Assembly (NCBI RefSeq): GCF_001625305.1
Contig: NW_017804131.1
Location: 2,753,178 to 2,817,177 of the forward strand
DNA from: Branchiostoma belcheri
Lineage: Eukaryota > Chordata > Leptocardii > Amphioxiformes > Branchiostomatidae
Direction: 5' to 3'
Length of the DNA stretch: 64,000 nucleotides
In this document: piece after piece, positions 25,201 to 37,200 of the stretch
Position numbering within the stretch: position 1 is the first letter of the stretch
How the letters are laid out: every line of letters starts with the position of its first letter
The notes under the pieces: generated by a model
Told to the model about the DNA's origin: nothing
The model's database searches: none
Seen by the model: only the letters and a program-made list of their open reading frames with translations
Program-made: the position numbers and the translations under genes

Positions 25201-28200
25201 GTAAAGTGTATATTTAAAATAATAAAAGTTCGTGTTCCGGCATTTATATCCTAAAACGCGACGCAAAAATTTGTTTCGTGCACCGCGCGAGACTGCCGGC
25301 GGTATAGCTGACGATCGATCTGACTCACGTGTAAACAATTTTCTTTGTTCGGAAATACTAGTAAGCGCTAAAACGCTATTTTCCACGACTACACATCGAT
25401 ACTCTAGTGAAGAAATGCATAATCGAAAGAATCTTTCGGGAAAATATATATTACAAAGAATATTTATGCCGTCTTCGGCGAGATTTTGAACCCGGAAGTA
25501 TGCAAAGGTCGCCTACGGTTTTGTAGCGGCCCACGGTAGCGTTTCTATCCAGCAAAACAAGAAGAAAAAAAAACGCCCGCAAAGCAGGGCGCAAAGGAGA
25601 ACCAACTAACACTTCTCAGGTACCAGCAGTTATATTTTTCATCAAAATATTTGTAGATTTGCCCGATGTGCCCGCAATTTTCAACCGCCCGGGCGCGCAT
25701 GGCCGGCGCTCAGCACACAGAGATTTTTGTCCGGCGGTGCACGTTTGACAAGGCCAGTGCCGCAGTATCACGATTCGGTGTCTCATAATATTATGATTTT
25801 TTGACATCAGTATAACTTAAAAAAATTTTGGTACTCAACATACGTACATTTGCTAAGAATGGAGTTGATTTGCAGTGATTTGTGTTTGTCGCGTGTGTTT
25901 GTGTTTCACTTACCGTCGTGAATGCATGTGGGGAGGGGGACGCACTTACGCAAAACATATTCGCGGGGAAATAGATTCGCGGTACGGAGGTCCCCGCGAA
26001 TTCCGCGAATCTAAATATACCGTGGAAATTTGTAGACTTACAGTATTGTCAGGATGGAGATCTAGTAATGTTTGTTTAGGGAGTGGCAGCTGTAGTAAAG
26101 AGATTTGAATGGAGAGTGTGTGTTTATAGTTAGCTAGATTACCTAGGTGATAGAGTAATTACTAACTGTGCACTGCAACACCTCGAAGATCGTTATCAAA
26201 GTTTGCATCCTGTTGGCAGATGGACTTTCATCTGTGCTTTCTTAATACCTAAGTAGTCATTATTCTTCAGTTTTTAGGGAATGAAAGAGAAAACACACAA
26301 TTTTGCTTCAATTTACTTATAAGCTCCATACATGGAGTAGCTAGAATAAAATGTTGACAAAGCTAATATCACTTTTGCATGGAGTGGTTACTAAATAGCA
26401 TTGACATTTGGCTTTCTAGAATTACATGTAACTTTTCGCTCCCTTCCATTCAATGTTGCACCAAAACTGTATTGGTTATAGCACAAGTCAATATGGATAT
26501 GGGTAACCTGTCAGATGTTCCCATTGCATAAGCTTGACATACATGTATATTATGTGGACACCTTGCAACTTGTAGTATGATTGTTATAACACAAATATTG
26601 ATCAGTAACAAGATGTGATAGTATAATAAGTCATCTACAAACAGGTAGACACATGTCTGTAGTACTTGTCTTTCTCATAATGGATTGTATTGAATTTCTT
26701 TATGAACCATTTTCCTTCATTGTGTCTGTAACAAAATCTTCAATACACATCTTTTAGAATTGACCCTGGGGTCAATGTGAGATCAAATATTGCAAAGTCA
26801 GCAAATTATTCACCTTTACAGTAATGTACAAGGGATATGTTATTTTGATAAATGAACAACTAAAGGTCAAAGAAAACTAGTTATATGATATATGACAGTA
26901 TTATTAATGATCAAAAAAACTTTTCTTATTTTCAGACCAAGAAGGAGACGGTTTATCTGGAAGTGAAGTGGTTTTACAGAACATCGGAGGTTCCTGACTC
27001 AGTTTACCATCTTCTGGTGCAGGACAGGAACTCAGAGAACAGTGAGTATCAAACTTACACCTACAAAATCTGTCTAGATCCCATCTAAATTCTAATTCAT
27101 GCCTGTATACCTCTTTAATCTGTGTCAAGTTTAAGTCAAAATCTATACCACCTAACGCCATTTGTTAGTATTGCTGTGAAGCACTCTTTCTATTTCATGG
27201 GTATGGGTGTATAAACAGAATAAACATTTTCTGAGGGCCTGCAAGCCCTTTTTCGTAAGGCGTAATCGGGCCGTTTTAGACTTCGTAATTCATAGGCAGC
27301 CTCCGCAAAAATCAACGTAATTCGTAATTGGACATTAGCCGCAAATCGTAAAGTCGTAATCAGCTCTGAAACTTTAAGTTTAACGTAATTCGTAATAGGC
27401 GGCCAAAATTTTGCGTAATTCGTAAACACTACCCCCCCTTGCAGGCCCTCTTTTCTGTTGCTTGTGAATGTGGAAAGAATTAGTTAAAATTTCATACACA
27501 GCTGACAACTAGTGACCGTTCAGAATACTGCACCATTTCTGCTAATTCCTCCTCACCTCTACCAGGTTCAGGACAAGATTCTGTGATCAAGGAGTCCCTC
27601 ATGAAGTCCAGGGAACTCTTCATCTCTGACGCCACAGACAGCTATCCTGTGTCTGCTCTGAGGTAAGTACTAATTGCAGTGTAACATCAACATTACTTCA
27701 TGACAAATTCATGTTTTATTCTTCTGTAACACCAACATGTCTTCATGTTTTATTCTCAAACTAAACCCTCAAAATTGCTGCAAGGAAATCAGATATGTTC
27801 AAGTTGACATGGCATCCTGACATGCCATGAAATTAATACCACAGGGCTTAGCATATCAAAACATAATGCAAGAGATTGTTTTTATAAGTATCATAAGTCA
27901 AGTCGGGTTTCTTCTTTCCGGATCAAAAAGTATATGTCTCATGAAAAGTGGAACATTTATGGACTTTTTACAGTGTTATATTACATCGTTACTGTTATAA
28001 AATAGGCATAGGTAAAATAGGTAGGACGTAATAAAATCCTTATGTCTGTATTTTTCAGGGGAAGGTGCTGTGTGCATCACTATCCTGACATTGTTGCTGC
28101 TAAAGCCTTTGATCCAAACCCCAACACCTTTTTCTACATCCTGGGGTACAACCCTGAAACTAGGAGGTTAAACGGCACACAAGGGGAGATTCGAGTCGGC

Positions 28201-31200
28201 CCCAGTCACCAGGTACAGAACAAAGTCCTATCAATCCCATTGATAGCTGGTTTTGTAGCCGAGGTTTATTTGGAGATCCATATACACCGCACTATCTTCT
28301 GTTGCTTTTTATGGTCTGCAAATTCTTTAAAGGAATGGAACAAAGTGATAATGCAGGCATAGATACATGTACGACCACGCAAATGAAATTGGTTTTTTTA
28401 AGAGCTTTTCTTTTCTGGCAACCCCTAAGATAAAACTGACAAAGGACAAAAACAAGCCACTAAACTTTGGTATTGCCGTACATTTGTGTATATCTTTTAG
28501 CATTGTATATATTTGTGTAGAATTTCATAGAGAACAAAATTATTTTAAACATTTCTTTAAGTCTCAGCAGCAAATGTCACCTGCAAGCATCTTTGTACAA
28601 ATTTAAGTTAACCAGTTCAAGCATCTAACAGAAATATATTTAAAAGAAATGAACCCCTCGGAAGCCAGTTGGCAAAGGTACAAAGTGCTTTACTGGATTA
28701 GTGAATGGGGAAATGCATTATGACATTAATGGTTCTGCAGTTGCTAAAAGTGGCACAACAAATATTTCATAGGAGTACATCATCACTAGCTGCTGGAAGT
28801 AGAAATGTTTTGCCATCNNNNNNNNNNNNNNNNNNNNCATGTAATTAGAAAGTAGCAGCACATTTGCAATTTACAAACTAATTCTGCACTAGTAAGTATA
28901 TACTAATTTATAGCATTTACAACTAGAAGCAAGTAAGCCAATAAATACTAAAATAGTTTTAGATGTAATTTTCAGCACTCTTGATTCAGTCTTGAACCAC
29001 TTCCAAGTTTACTGCAGTCTTGTCTTGTTTTATATATGGGCCCCGTAATAAATGGGTTGATATTCATGATGTACGTACTTTATGTGGAGAAACAATAAAA
29101 CATACTGCTGACCAACTGTGAGGTCCTCTCTTTAATAAACAACGTACATATAAACTGTAATGATTCAAACTTTTATTCACAGTTGTTCAATAACTTTAAG
29201 TGTTGCCAGTAAAGTTTAGTTTCGTCAGCGCTGTAAATTCTGGTCCTAAGGCTGCCCTTATGGCGAGAAGGTTACACGAGACGACGTAAAATACAGGCGG
29301 ATTGTAGTTCAATATTGGGTAAATCCGCGCACTGCCGTTTATTGGTAAGTTTTACTGCCTTGAATCCATCATGTTGGTAAAGGGTTGAGGGTCTGAGCTT
29401 GGCGGGATTTGCCAGCTGACCTTTGCTTATGACTTGGGTAGGAAATGAATGAGATCAGACTGGGAATTGGATGTACTGACAAAGGGACATGGTTTGCAAT
29501 CTGCCCGGGAGGAGCCTGCATTTTTCAGGGCCAGGAATCAATGCTGCTTTTATCGGATGCGGACCGAAGTAAAGGTCCTGATTTACCTTCAGTGCCACGA
29601 GTCAAATTTGTTGTGCTTATTTCCCAATGTTCCGAATCATTTCGGATATATATTTTTACTGCAGTTTGTTGCCCTCATAGACTTACAATATACATGTACT
29701 ATTTTATTTATTTATTATTATTATTAGGATTTACAAATTCTCATCAGTAGGGTGCAAAATATGGTGTGTTTTTTTTTAACGTCCAATTTTTTAAACAAAG
29801 GTGATGTTACCTAATTGGCACAACCATTTATATACAATACATGTACATTACTACACGATGCAGAATATTGTTTTGACAGGCACACGGCCATGGAGTTCTC
29901 TTCAAACATTGTACATACTATTTTAGATAAAATAGTCTCCATTTTGTATGAATTCTGTAGTGTGGGCCCCGCACCAGCTTGAACAGGATACCTTTCACTG
30001 CACCCTCCCTTACAAGTGTTTGTTGAACAAACATGTGGAGACAAGGCAAATACAGGGCCTGACAAAACACTGGCCACTTCACTTCCAATGGATCAACACA
30101 ACCTCCTGTTACACATGTACTTACACTAACATATGTATTACATATTCATTGAATTGAATGGAGTGAACTGGAATGGAATAATATAATATATAAGGAACTA
30201 CAGCAATGAAAATATTACTTTATGTACCTCTTAGACTATAGAATATACATGCAAAGAAAGTCAGAAAGAGAATGTAACATGTGAAAAACGTGGAAGGGAT
30301 TTTTAGTCATGGTAACACCGGTACATAAATTTGTACATGTATTTGAAAGACTATAGTAAAAAATACAAGTATACCTCATCTGTGCTGTCCAAAAGATAAT
30401 AGAAAACAACAATTTTGTAGCTTGTACAGAGTTTATTTTGATATGGAAATTTTTGCACAAACTCCCTGGTATTGTCCAATGTTGCACCTGTAGTGTGTTT
30501 GTTAACAAACAAAGCACCATGGGGCCTATGTAATTATAAGCTATTGTCAGGATGGAGATCTAGTAATGTTTGTTTAGGGAGTGGCAGCTGTAGTAAAGAG
30601 ATTTAAATGGAGAGTGTGTGTTTATAGTTAGCTAGATTACCTAGGTGATAGAGTAATTACTAACTGTGCACTGCAACACCTCGAAGATCGTTATCAAAGT
30701 TTGCATCCTGTTGGCAGATGGACTTTCATCTGTGCTTTCTTAATACCTAAGTAGTCATTATCCTTCAGTTTTTAGGGAATGAAAGACAAAACACACAATT
30801 TTGGTTCAATTTACTTATAAGCTCTATACATGGTGTGGCTAGAATGAAATGTTGACAAAGCTAATACCACTTTTGCATGGAGGAGTTACTAAATAGCATT
30901 GACATTTGGCTTTCTAGAATTACATGTAACTTTTTGCTCCCTTCCATTCAACGTTGCACCAAAACTGTATTGGTTATAGCACAAGTCAATATGGATATGG
31001 GTAACCTGTCAGATGTTTCCATTGCATAAGCTTGACAGACATGTATATTATGTGGACACCTTGCAACTTGTAGTATGAATGTTATAACACAAATATTGAT
31101 CAGTAACAAGATGTGATGGTTTAATAAGTCATCTACAAACAGGGTAGACACATGTCTGTAGTACTTTTCTGTCTCATAATGGATTGTATTGAATTTCTTT

Positions 31201-34200
31201 ATGAACCATTTTCCTTCATTGTGTCTGTAACAAAATCTTCAATACACATCTTTTAGAATTGACCCTGGGGTCAATGTGAGATCAAATATTGCAAAGTCAG
31301 CAAATTATTCACCTCTGCAACAGTAATGTACAAGGGAGATGTTATTGTGATGAATGAACAACTAAAGGTCAAAGAAAACTAGTTATATAATATATGACAG
31401 AATTATTAATGATCAAAAAACTTTTCTCATCTCCAGACCAAGAAGGAGACGGTTTATCTGGAAGTGAAGTGGTTTTACAGAACATCGGAGGTTCCTGACT
31501 CAGTTTACCATCTTCTGGTGCAGGACAGGAACTCAGAGAACAGTGAGTATCAAGCTTACATCTACAAAATCTGTCTAGATCCCATCTAAATTCTAATTCA
31601 TGTTTGTATACCTCTTTAATCTGTGTCAAGTTTAAGTCAGAATCTATTACCACCTAACACCATATGTCAGCATTGCTGTGAAGCACTCTTTCTATTTCAT
31701 GGGTATGTGTGTATGATTTATACTAAAAACAGAATTGACATTTTCTGTTGCTTGTGAATGTGGAAAAAATTAGTTAAAATTTCATACACAGCTGATAACT
31801 AGTGACCGTTCAGAATACTGCACAGTTTCTGCTAATTTCCTCTCACCTCTACCAGGTTCAGGTCAAGATTCTGTGATCAAGGAGTCCCTCATGAAGTCCA
31901 GGGAACTCTTCATCTCTGATGCCACAGACAGCTATCCTGTTTCTGCTCTGAGGTAAGTACTAACTAGAGTGTAACATTACTTCATGACAAAGTTCATGTT
32001 TTATTCTTCTGTAACACCAACATGTCTTCATGTTTTATTCTCAAACTAAACCATCAAAATTGCTGCAAGGAAATCAGATATGTTCAAGTTGACATGGCAT
32101 CCTGACATGCCATGAAATTAATACCACAGGGCTTAGCATATCAAAACATAATGCAAGAGATTGTTTTTATAAGAATCATAAGTCAAGTCAGGTTTCTTCT
32201 TTCCGGTTAAAAAAGTATGTCTCATGAAAAGTGGAACATTTATGTACTTATTACAGTGTTATATTACATCGTTATTGTTGTACTAGGGTAGGACGTAATA
32301 AAATCCGTATGTCTGTATTTTCCAGGGGAAGGTGCTGTGTGCATCACTATCCTGACATTGTTGCTGCTAAAGCCTTTGATCCGAACCCCAACACCTTTTT
32401 CTACATCCTGGGGTACAACCCGGAAACTAGGAGGTTAAACGGCACACAAGGGGAGATTCGAGTCGGCCCCAGTCACCAGGTACAGAACAAAGTCCTATCA
32501 ATCCCATTGATAGCTGGTTTTGTAGCCGAGGTTTATTTGGAGATCCATATACACCGCACTATCTTCTGTTGCTTTTTATGGTCTGCAAATTCTTTAAAGG
32601 AATGGAATAAAGTGATAATGCAGGCATAGATACGACCACGCAAATGAAATTGCTTTTTTTAAGAGCTTTTCTTTTCTGGCAACCCCTAAGATAAAACTGA
32701 CAAAGGACAAAAACAAGCCACTAAACTTTGGTATTGCAGTACATTTGTGTATATCTTTTAGCTATTGTATATATTTGTGTAGAATTTCATAGAGAACAAA
32801 ATTATTTTTAAACATTTTCTTTAAGTCTCAGCAGCAAATGTCACCTGCAAGCATCTTTGTACAAATTTAAGTTAACCAGTTCAAGCATCTAACAGAAATA
32901 TATTTAAAAGAAATGAACCCCTCGGAAGCCAGTTGGCAAAGGTACAAAGTGCTTTACTGGATTAGTGAATGGGGAAATGCATTATGACATTAATGGTTCT
33001 GCAGTTGCTAAAAGTGGCACAACAAATATTTCATAGGAGTACATCATCACTAGCTGCTGGAAGTAGAAATGTTTTGCCATCCCTATACCAGTCTTTACAT
33101 TCTGTCTACATGTGTAGCACAGATGGTGTATTCCCAGATGTGTCAGTCTATATTTCTGGGGACTTCTTCTCCCTCCACCTCCTTGAACCCTACCTTGAAC
33201 CCCAGACAGCTGTCTGCATCTCTCTCCCTTTCGGCACAAAAATGCTCCTGCCCCTCTGCCAGCATCCAGCCCACCCCTCCTGCAAAGTGCACTGACCCAG
33301 AAAAACCAATGACCCTGTAGTGGATCTGTCAATCAGCGCCAGTGATGGGCTTCATGCCAACAACTGCCACCCTCCCTTTCAACTACCCTCCCATATCCAG
33401 CTATATCCTCTCTGCATGCACAAGTTGCTTTAATAAATGTCTTTCACAAATACACCCCAATATGTATGTGGTACTACGGGAGATGAAAGAGTTTAAAGGG
33501 AAGGTACGGGTGTGAAAATGTGCAATTTTCTCCTTCTGGACCTGGGGCATGACCCAATTAAAGGGCTCTCTGGCAGGCTGATCAGTGTAATTTGTGTGCT
33601 GAAGGGTCACTTGTGACCACAAAAGGGCAGCGGGCTGCTGATAGGCAAATTAGTCATGAACACACACCATAGGTCAAAGGTTGGCAGTCCGCTTTCAAGA
33701 TGGCCGCCATTTGAGCATACCACCTTTTGTTGGGGAAGCCGGTAGGACAACAGAGGAACACTTCCTTCTTGCACTGTCGCAGGAGTGCTCAGAATGGTAC
33801 GCAACTTTCTTCATAACCTCCCTGGGTGATGAATACGTTGTAATGGGATCGTTTTAGGAGGGTGTGGAATCGAATCATGCAGGCTAACGCAGCTGAGCAG
33901 CTGGCTGGCTGGTATGTCAGTCATGGTTGCTAGTTCTTTGTCATTGGTTAATGGTTTCACAGCTGCAGACGGTTTGTCGTTTGTGACCTGGTCACGGGGC
34001 AGCAAACCTGAAACTCTAGTCGCACAATGTGGTCCCAGGTCATCCTAATAGTTGTTCTGTAAGAAATGCCATGCCTTTGCTTCTGTCTGGGTCAAGATTT
34101 ATGAGGGAAACATGTGTACCTATGAATATTAAGGGCGGCTAGTTGGCAAAGTTGTACAAACTATACTATTCTGGTTTTGCCGTGATTTAAAACATTACGA

Positions 34201-37200
34201 CGTGCTGCACTTTTTCAATCAGTAGGCAAAGCAAAGAAACAGTTTAAACTAATGTACTCTGAAGTATTCTGGTGTGGATGTTTAATTAGACTGTTCGTTT
34301 TGTTATGAGGAGCTCTTAGAGGCACACAGTTAAATTGATTGCACGTTATCGTCATGTTGTTCACATCGCATGCTGTAAATGCACCAAGGACCACTAAGCC
34401 GACAGCATATTTGCCATCCCAGGGTTAGCTATTTCCAGGCAGCGTTTGGCAAATTGCCCTGGATCCACTTTATACCCCTCGGAATGGAACTTGCCAATGT
34501 CCTCCCTCCAACAATGAAATGAATTTGACCTGTCTAACTGTTTGAGTGCTGTGTCTACAATCCAATAGGGCCGAGGGCTGGCAGCTGATGGGTGTGGGGC
34601 AGCTAGAGACAAATAGCTCCAGATTGGCAGTGCTGATTCAGATGTATTTGATGAAATGGCTATGTTTATTTGATGATGACATGTTGAGGGATTCTGTCAG
34701 CAAGAGGCCATGTGTAGGGTTGTGTTTTGGATGGCTCATTGGCTAGAGGGATGCTGTTCCTCCCAGGAAGAATGTTAATCTGCTTGTTGTATTTGTACCA
34801 TTGTCACGATTGTGTGCATCAAAAAATGTCCCCATCCATCGGTCTTGTTTTGTGCTTTGCCTTAGCAAGTCAAGTCAGTGTAATTTTTGTAAAGGATGTA
34901 TTAATCTAAATATTATGAAAATGTTCCTTTCACACACTTATCAGTCTGATTGGGATTTAGTGAAGACCTGCATTTATACACACCCCTCTCTCTCTCTGCA
35001 TATCTGATATGTAATACAATCTTATGTATATATATTGTGTCATGCTGACAGATTAATGGATTGAAGCTGTATAACTAATTACAGTACGCACACAAATTAA
35101 GAGGTGCTTTTGACAAACATGTTCAATTATAAAAATGTATCATTGTATCATACACTTACATGTACAATGCATGTAGATATGAAAATGGTTGCCGTTTCCA
35201 GATAATAGGTATTGGAAAGCATTTACATTTTAATTACAGATGGCAGTTACTGATGAAAATCTCAGCATGACTGTGGCATTGTTTTTTAATTGGATAATGA
35301 AATACAACTGTGCTTGCCTGAGACATGTAGATATAGGTTGTTGGTTTGGCTGGCTGCCACATCATGAGTTCTACCCATTTCCTATTCATCCCTTCTGCTA
35401 AGAGGAAAAGGGTTTGATGTTAATCCCACCCGGTCATACAATCCCAACTCAGATCTTCCAAATGTTTAGGTGATTGTCAAGCGTGAAGTGATGAAGTTAA
35501 CTCTGGGCTCAACATCTTTCCGAAGGATTCCGTTGTTAAAACAGAAGCATTTGTGCAGATATGTGGAGTGACACTTGGCAGATGACCAAGTTGTGTGACA
35601 TGCTTAGAGTCCTGTGCAGTGGCACTCAGGAAAGCTGTTAGCATCAATGGCCAACAGGGCAGATGTCAAAGCTTTAATTTGCTGCGATGGTTGTCGGCCT
35701 GTTTCCTTCCTGTAGGTCTCAAATACACTTAAAAGTACAAGCTGTCTGCTGAAAGTGGCTTGACAATTCGCCTCTGCAGAAGAACATGTACATTTACAAC
35801 GTTAGCCTTTCAAATTTTGTTGTGACATAATTCCTAATTCCCATTTCGTAAACCTGGCATACTGCAGTCATAAGCCTGCCTAACATTGTGTAAATTGTAT
35901 AGTTGTTTTGACTGCTTTTTGTCCTGTAAAAATACTAAAATAATTATGTATTACTTATTCCACAAGTTTTAAACGTTCTGCACCTGAAACTTTATGCCAT
36001 AAAATCAATATCAAAGCAATGTCTCTGAAATGGGCAATATTGTAATACATATAGTTGTACAATCCCTTGATACTTACCATATCATACCAAACTGTATCTG
36101 TTTTCAGTACAAGCAAATCAATGTATGGTTCCATACTCTCTGTAGCTGTATCTCTTATAATGTATCTGTCTGTTGTATTTGCACATGATACCACATCATA
36201 CCAAAAATGGTACACAAAGAGTGTTTGACAGTAAAACTTACCACATCATACAAAACTGTACCTCTTTTAAGTTATTGTACAAACAAATCAATGTACAATG
36301 TAATTGTTCCATGCTCGCTGTATTTCGTATCATTTGTCTGTCATGTATTTGCAGGCCAAGCTGCCAGAGTACAACCCTAACAGGCAGGATGACCGAGAAC
36401 TTCAGGAGGAGCTGGTCTGGACCCCCAAGGTCAACGACTGTGACCTCCTTATGTACCTCAGGGCTGCAAGGTCAGGACCTGCAACTTGATTTCAGAATGT
36501 TTTTACCAAGTTGTAAGCCTGCTTCAGGCTGTATTTTTTTGCCAGTTTCTTGCTTGACTACTTTGCTGATATGATGAAGAAGGTGTCGAGCTTGCAAGTA
36601 TACAAGGTAGTTAAGAGTATTTCTGATATGATGTCCTATATTTACATGAAATTGTGACCAAACAAACTTCCCTGGCAAATTATTCTTTCTAGTTGGCTAC
36701 GTTTTATTATTTCAGACAAAGTTTTTTAGTATGGTGGAGACTACACAATTGTACAAATGTTTGTAAATACAGGTGAATATGCACTTGGTAGCAAATACAA
36801 CTGTTTCTAAATGTTTGTATATCATACATATTGGATGTTTAAATTTCCAATTGTATTGAAAGACCACTTTGAAGCCAGCCCTGAGTGTTTTACTGTATCC
36901 TCTGTCTAAAGCTAGCAAAATTTTACAAGCATAGGAAATCAATATGCCAGCTCTTTGTGTAGGCTGCAGGGCTGTTTTGTCAGGAAGAGTGTTTAAGAAA
37001 TTATCCATACAAGTAAGGTTCTAATGGATTTGGACAGTGGCCAATGCAGTAGCAACAGTCATCAATTCAGAGTACTTCTTTAGTTAGGCCTCACACGTTG
37101 TTGGATTACAAAAAGTGTTAAAAGGTCAAGATTTTAATGGAACTCTTGTACTGTATGTGGTAATATAGTTAGAAGGGATTGTTATTATGTGGTATATGAT

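Larger units (their letters stand above)
11581..26935 (+). other. RERE: RERE intron 2 (inflated by duplicated assembly block)
   Basis: 15.4 kb as assembled; about 3.4 kb of it is probably a second haplotype. It contains a TG microsatellite (12881-12903), the duplicated block 15174-18518 / 18569-22080 around a 50-N gap, single-copy DNA at 22081-23385, the left part of the second duplicated block, and a 957-bp inverted-repeat element at 25087-26043. No extra coding exon is evident: exon 2 ends and exon 3 begins in phase 0 and together form an uninterrupted BAH domain. Confidence 0.85.
23386..28817. repeat. Duplicated block B, copy 1 (contains RERE exons 3-5)
   Basis: Reappears in the same orientation at 28838-33081. 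The first roughly 780 bp and the last couple of hundred bp read identically between copies, while the middle has SNPs, indels and two mobile elements found only here (25087-26043 and 27233-27450). The three exons inside differ from copy 2 at five bases, all synonymous. Confidence 0.93.
28838..33081. repeat. Duplicated block B, copy 2 (contains a second set of RERE exons 3-5)
   Basis: Starts at the first base after the gap and runs to 33081, where unique sequence begins. About 1.2 kb shorter than copy 1, mainly because it lacks the elements at 25087-26043 and 27233-27450. It preserves the pre-insertion target sites of both. Confidence 0.93.
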
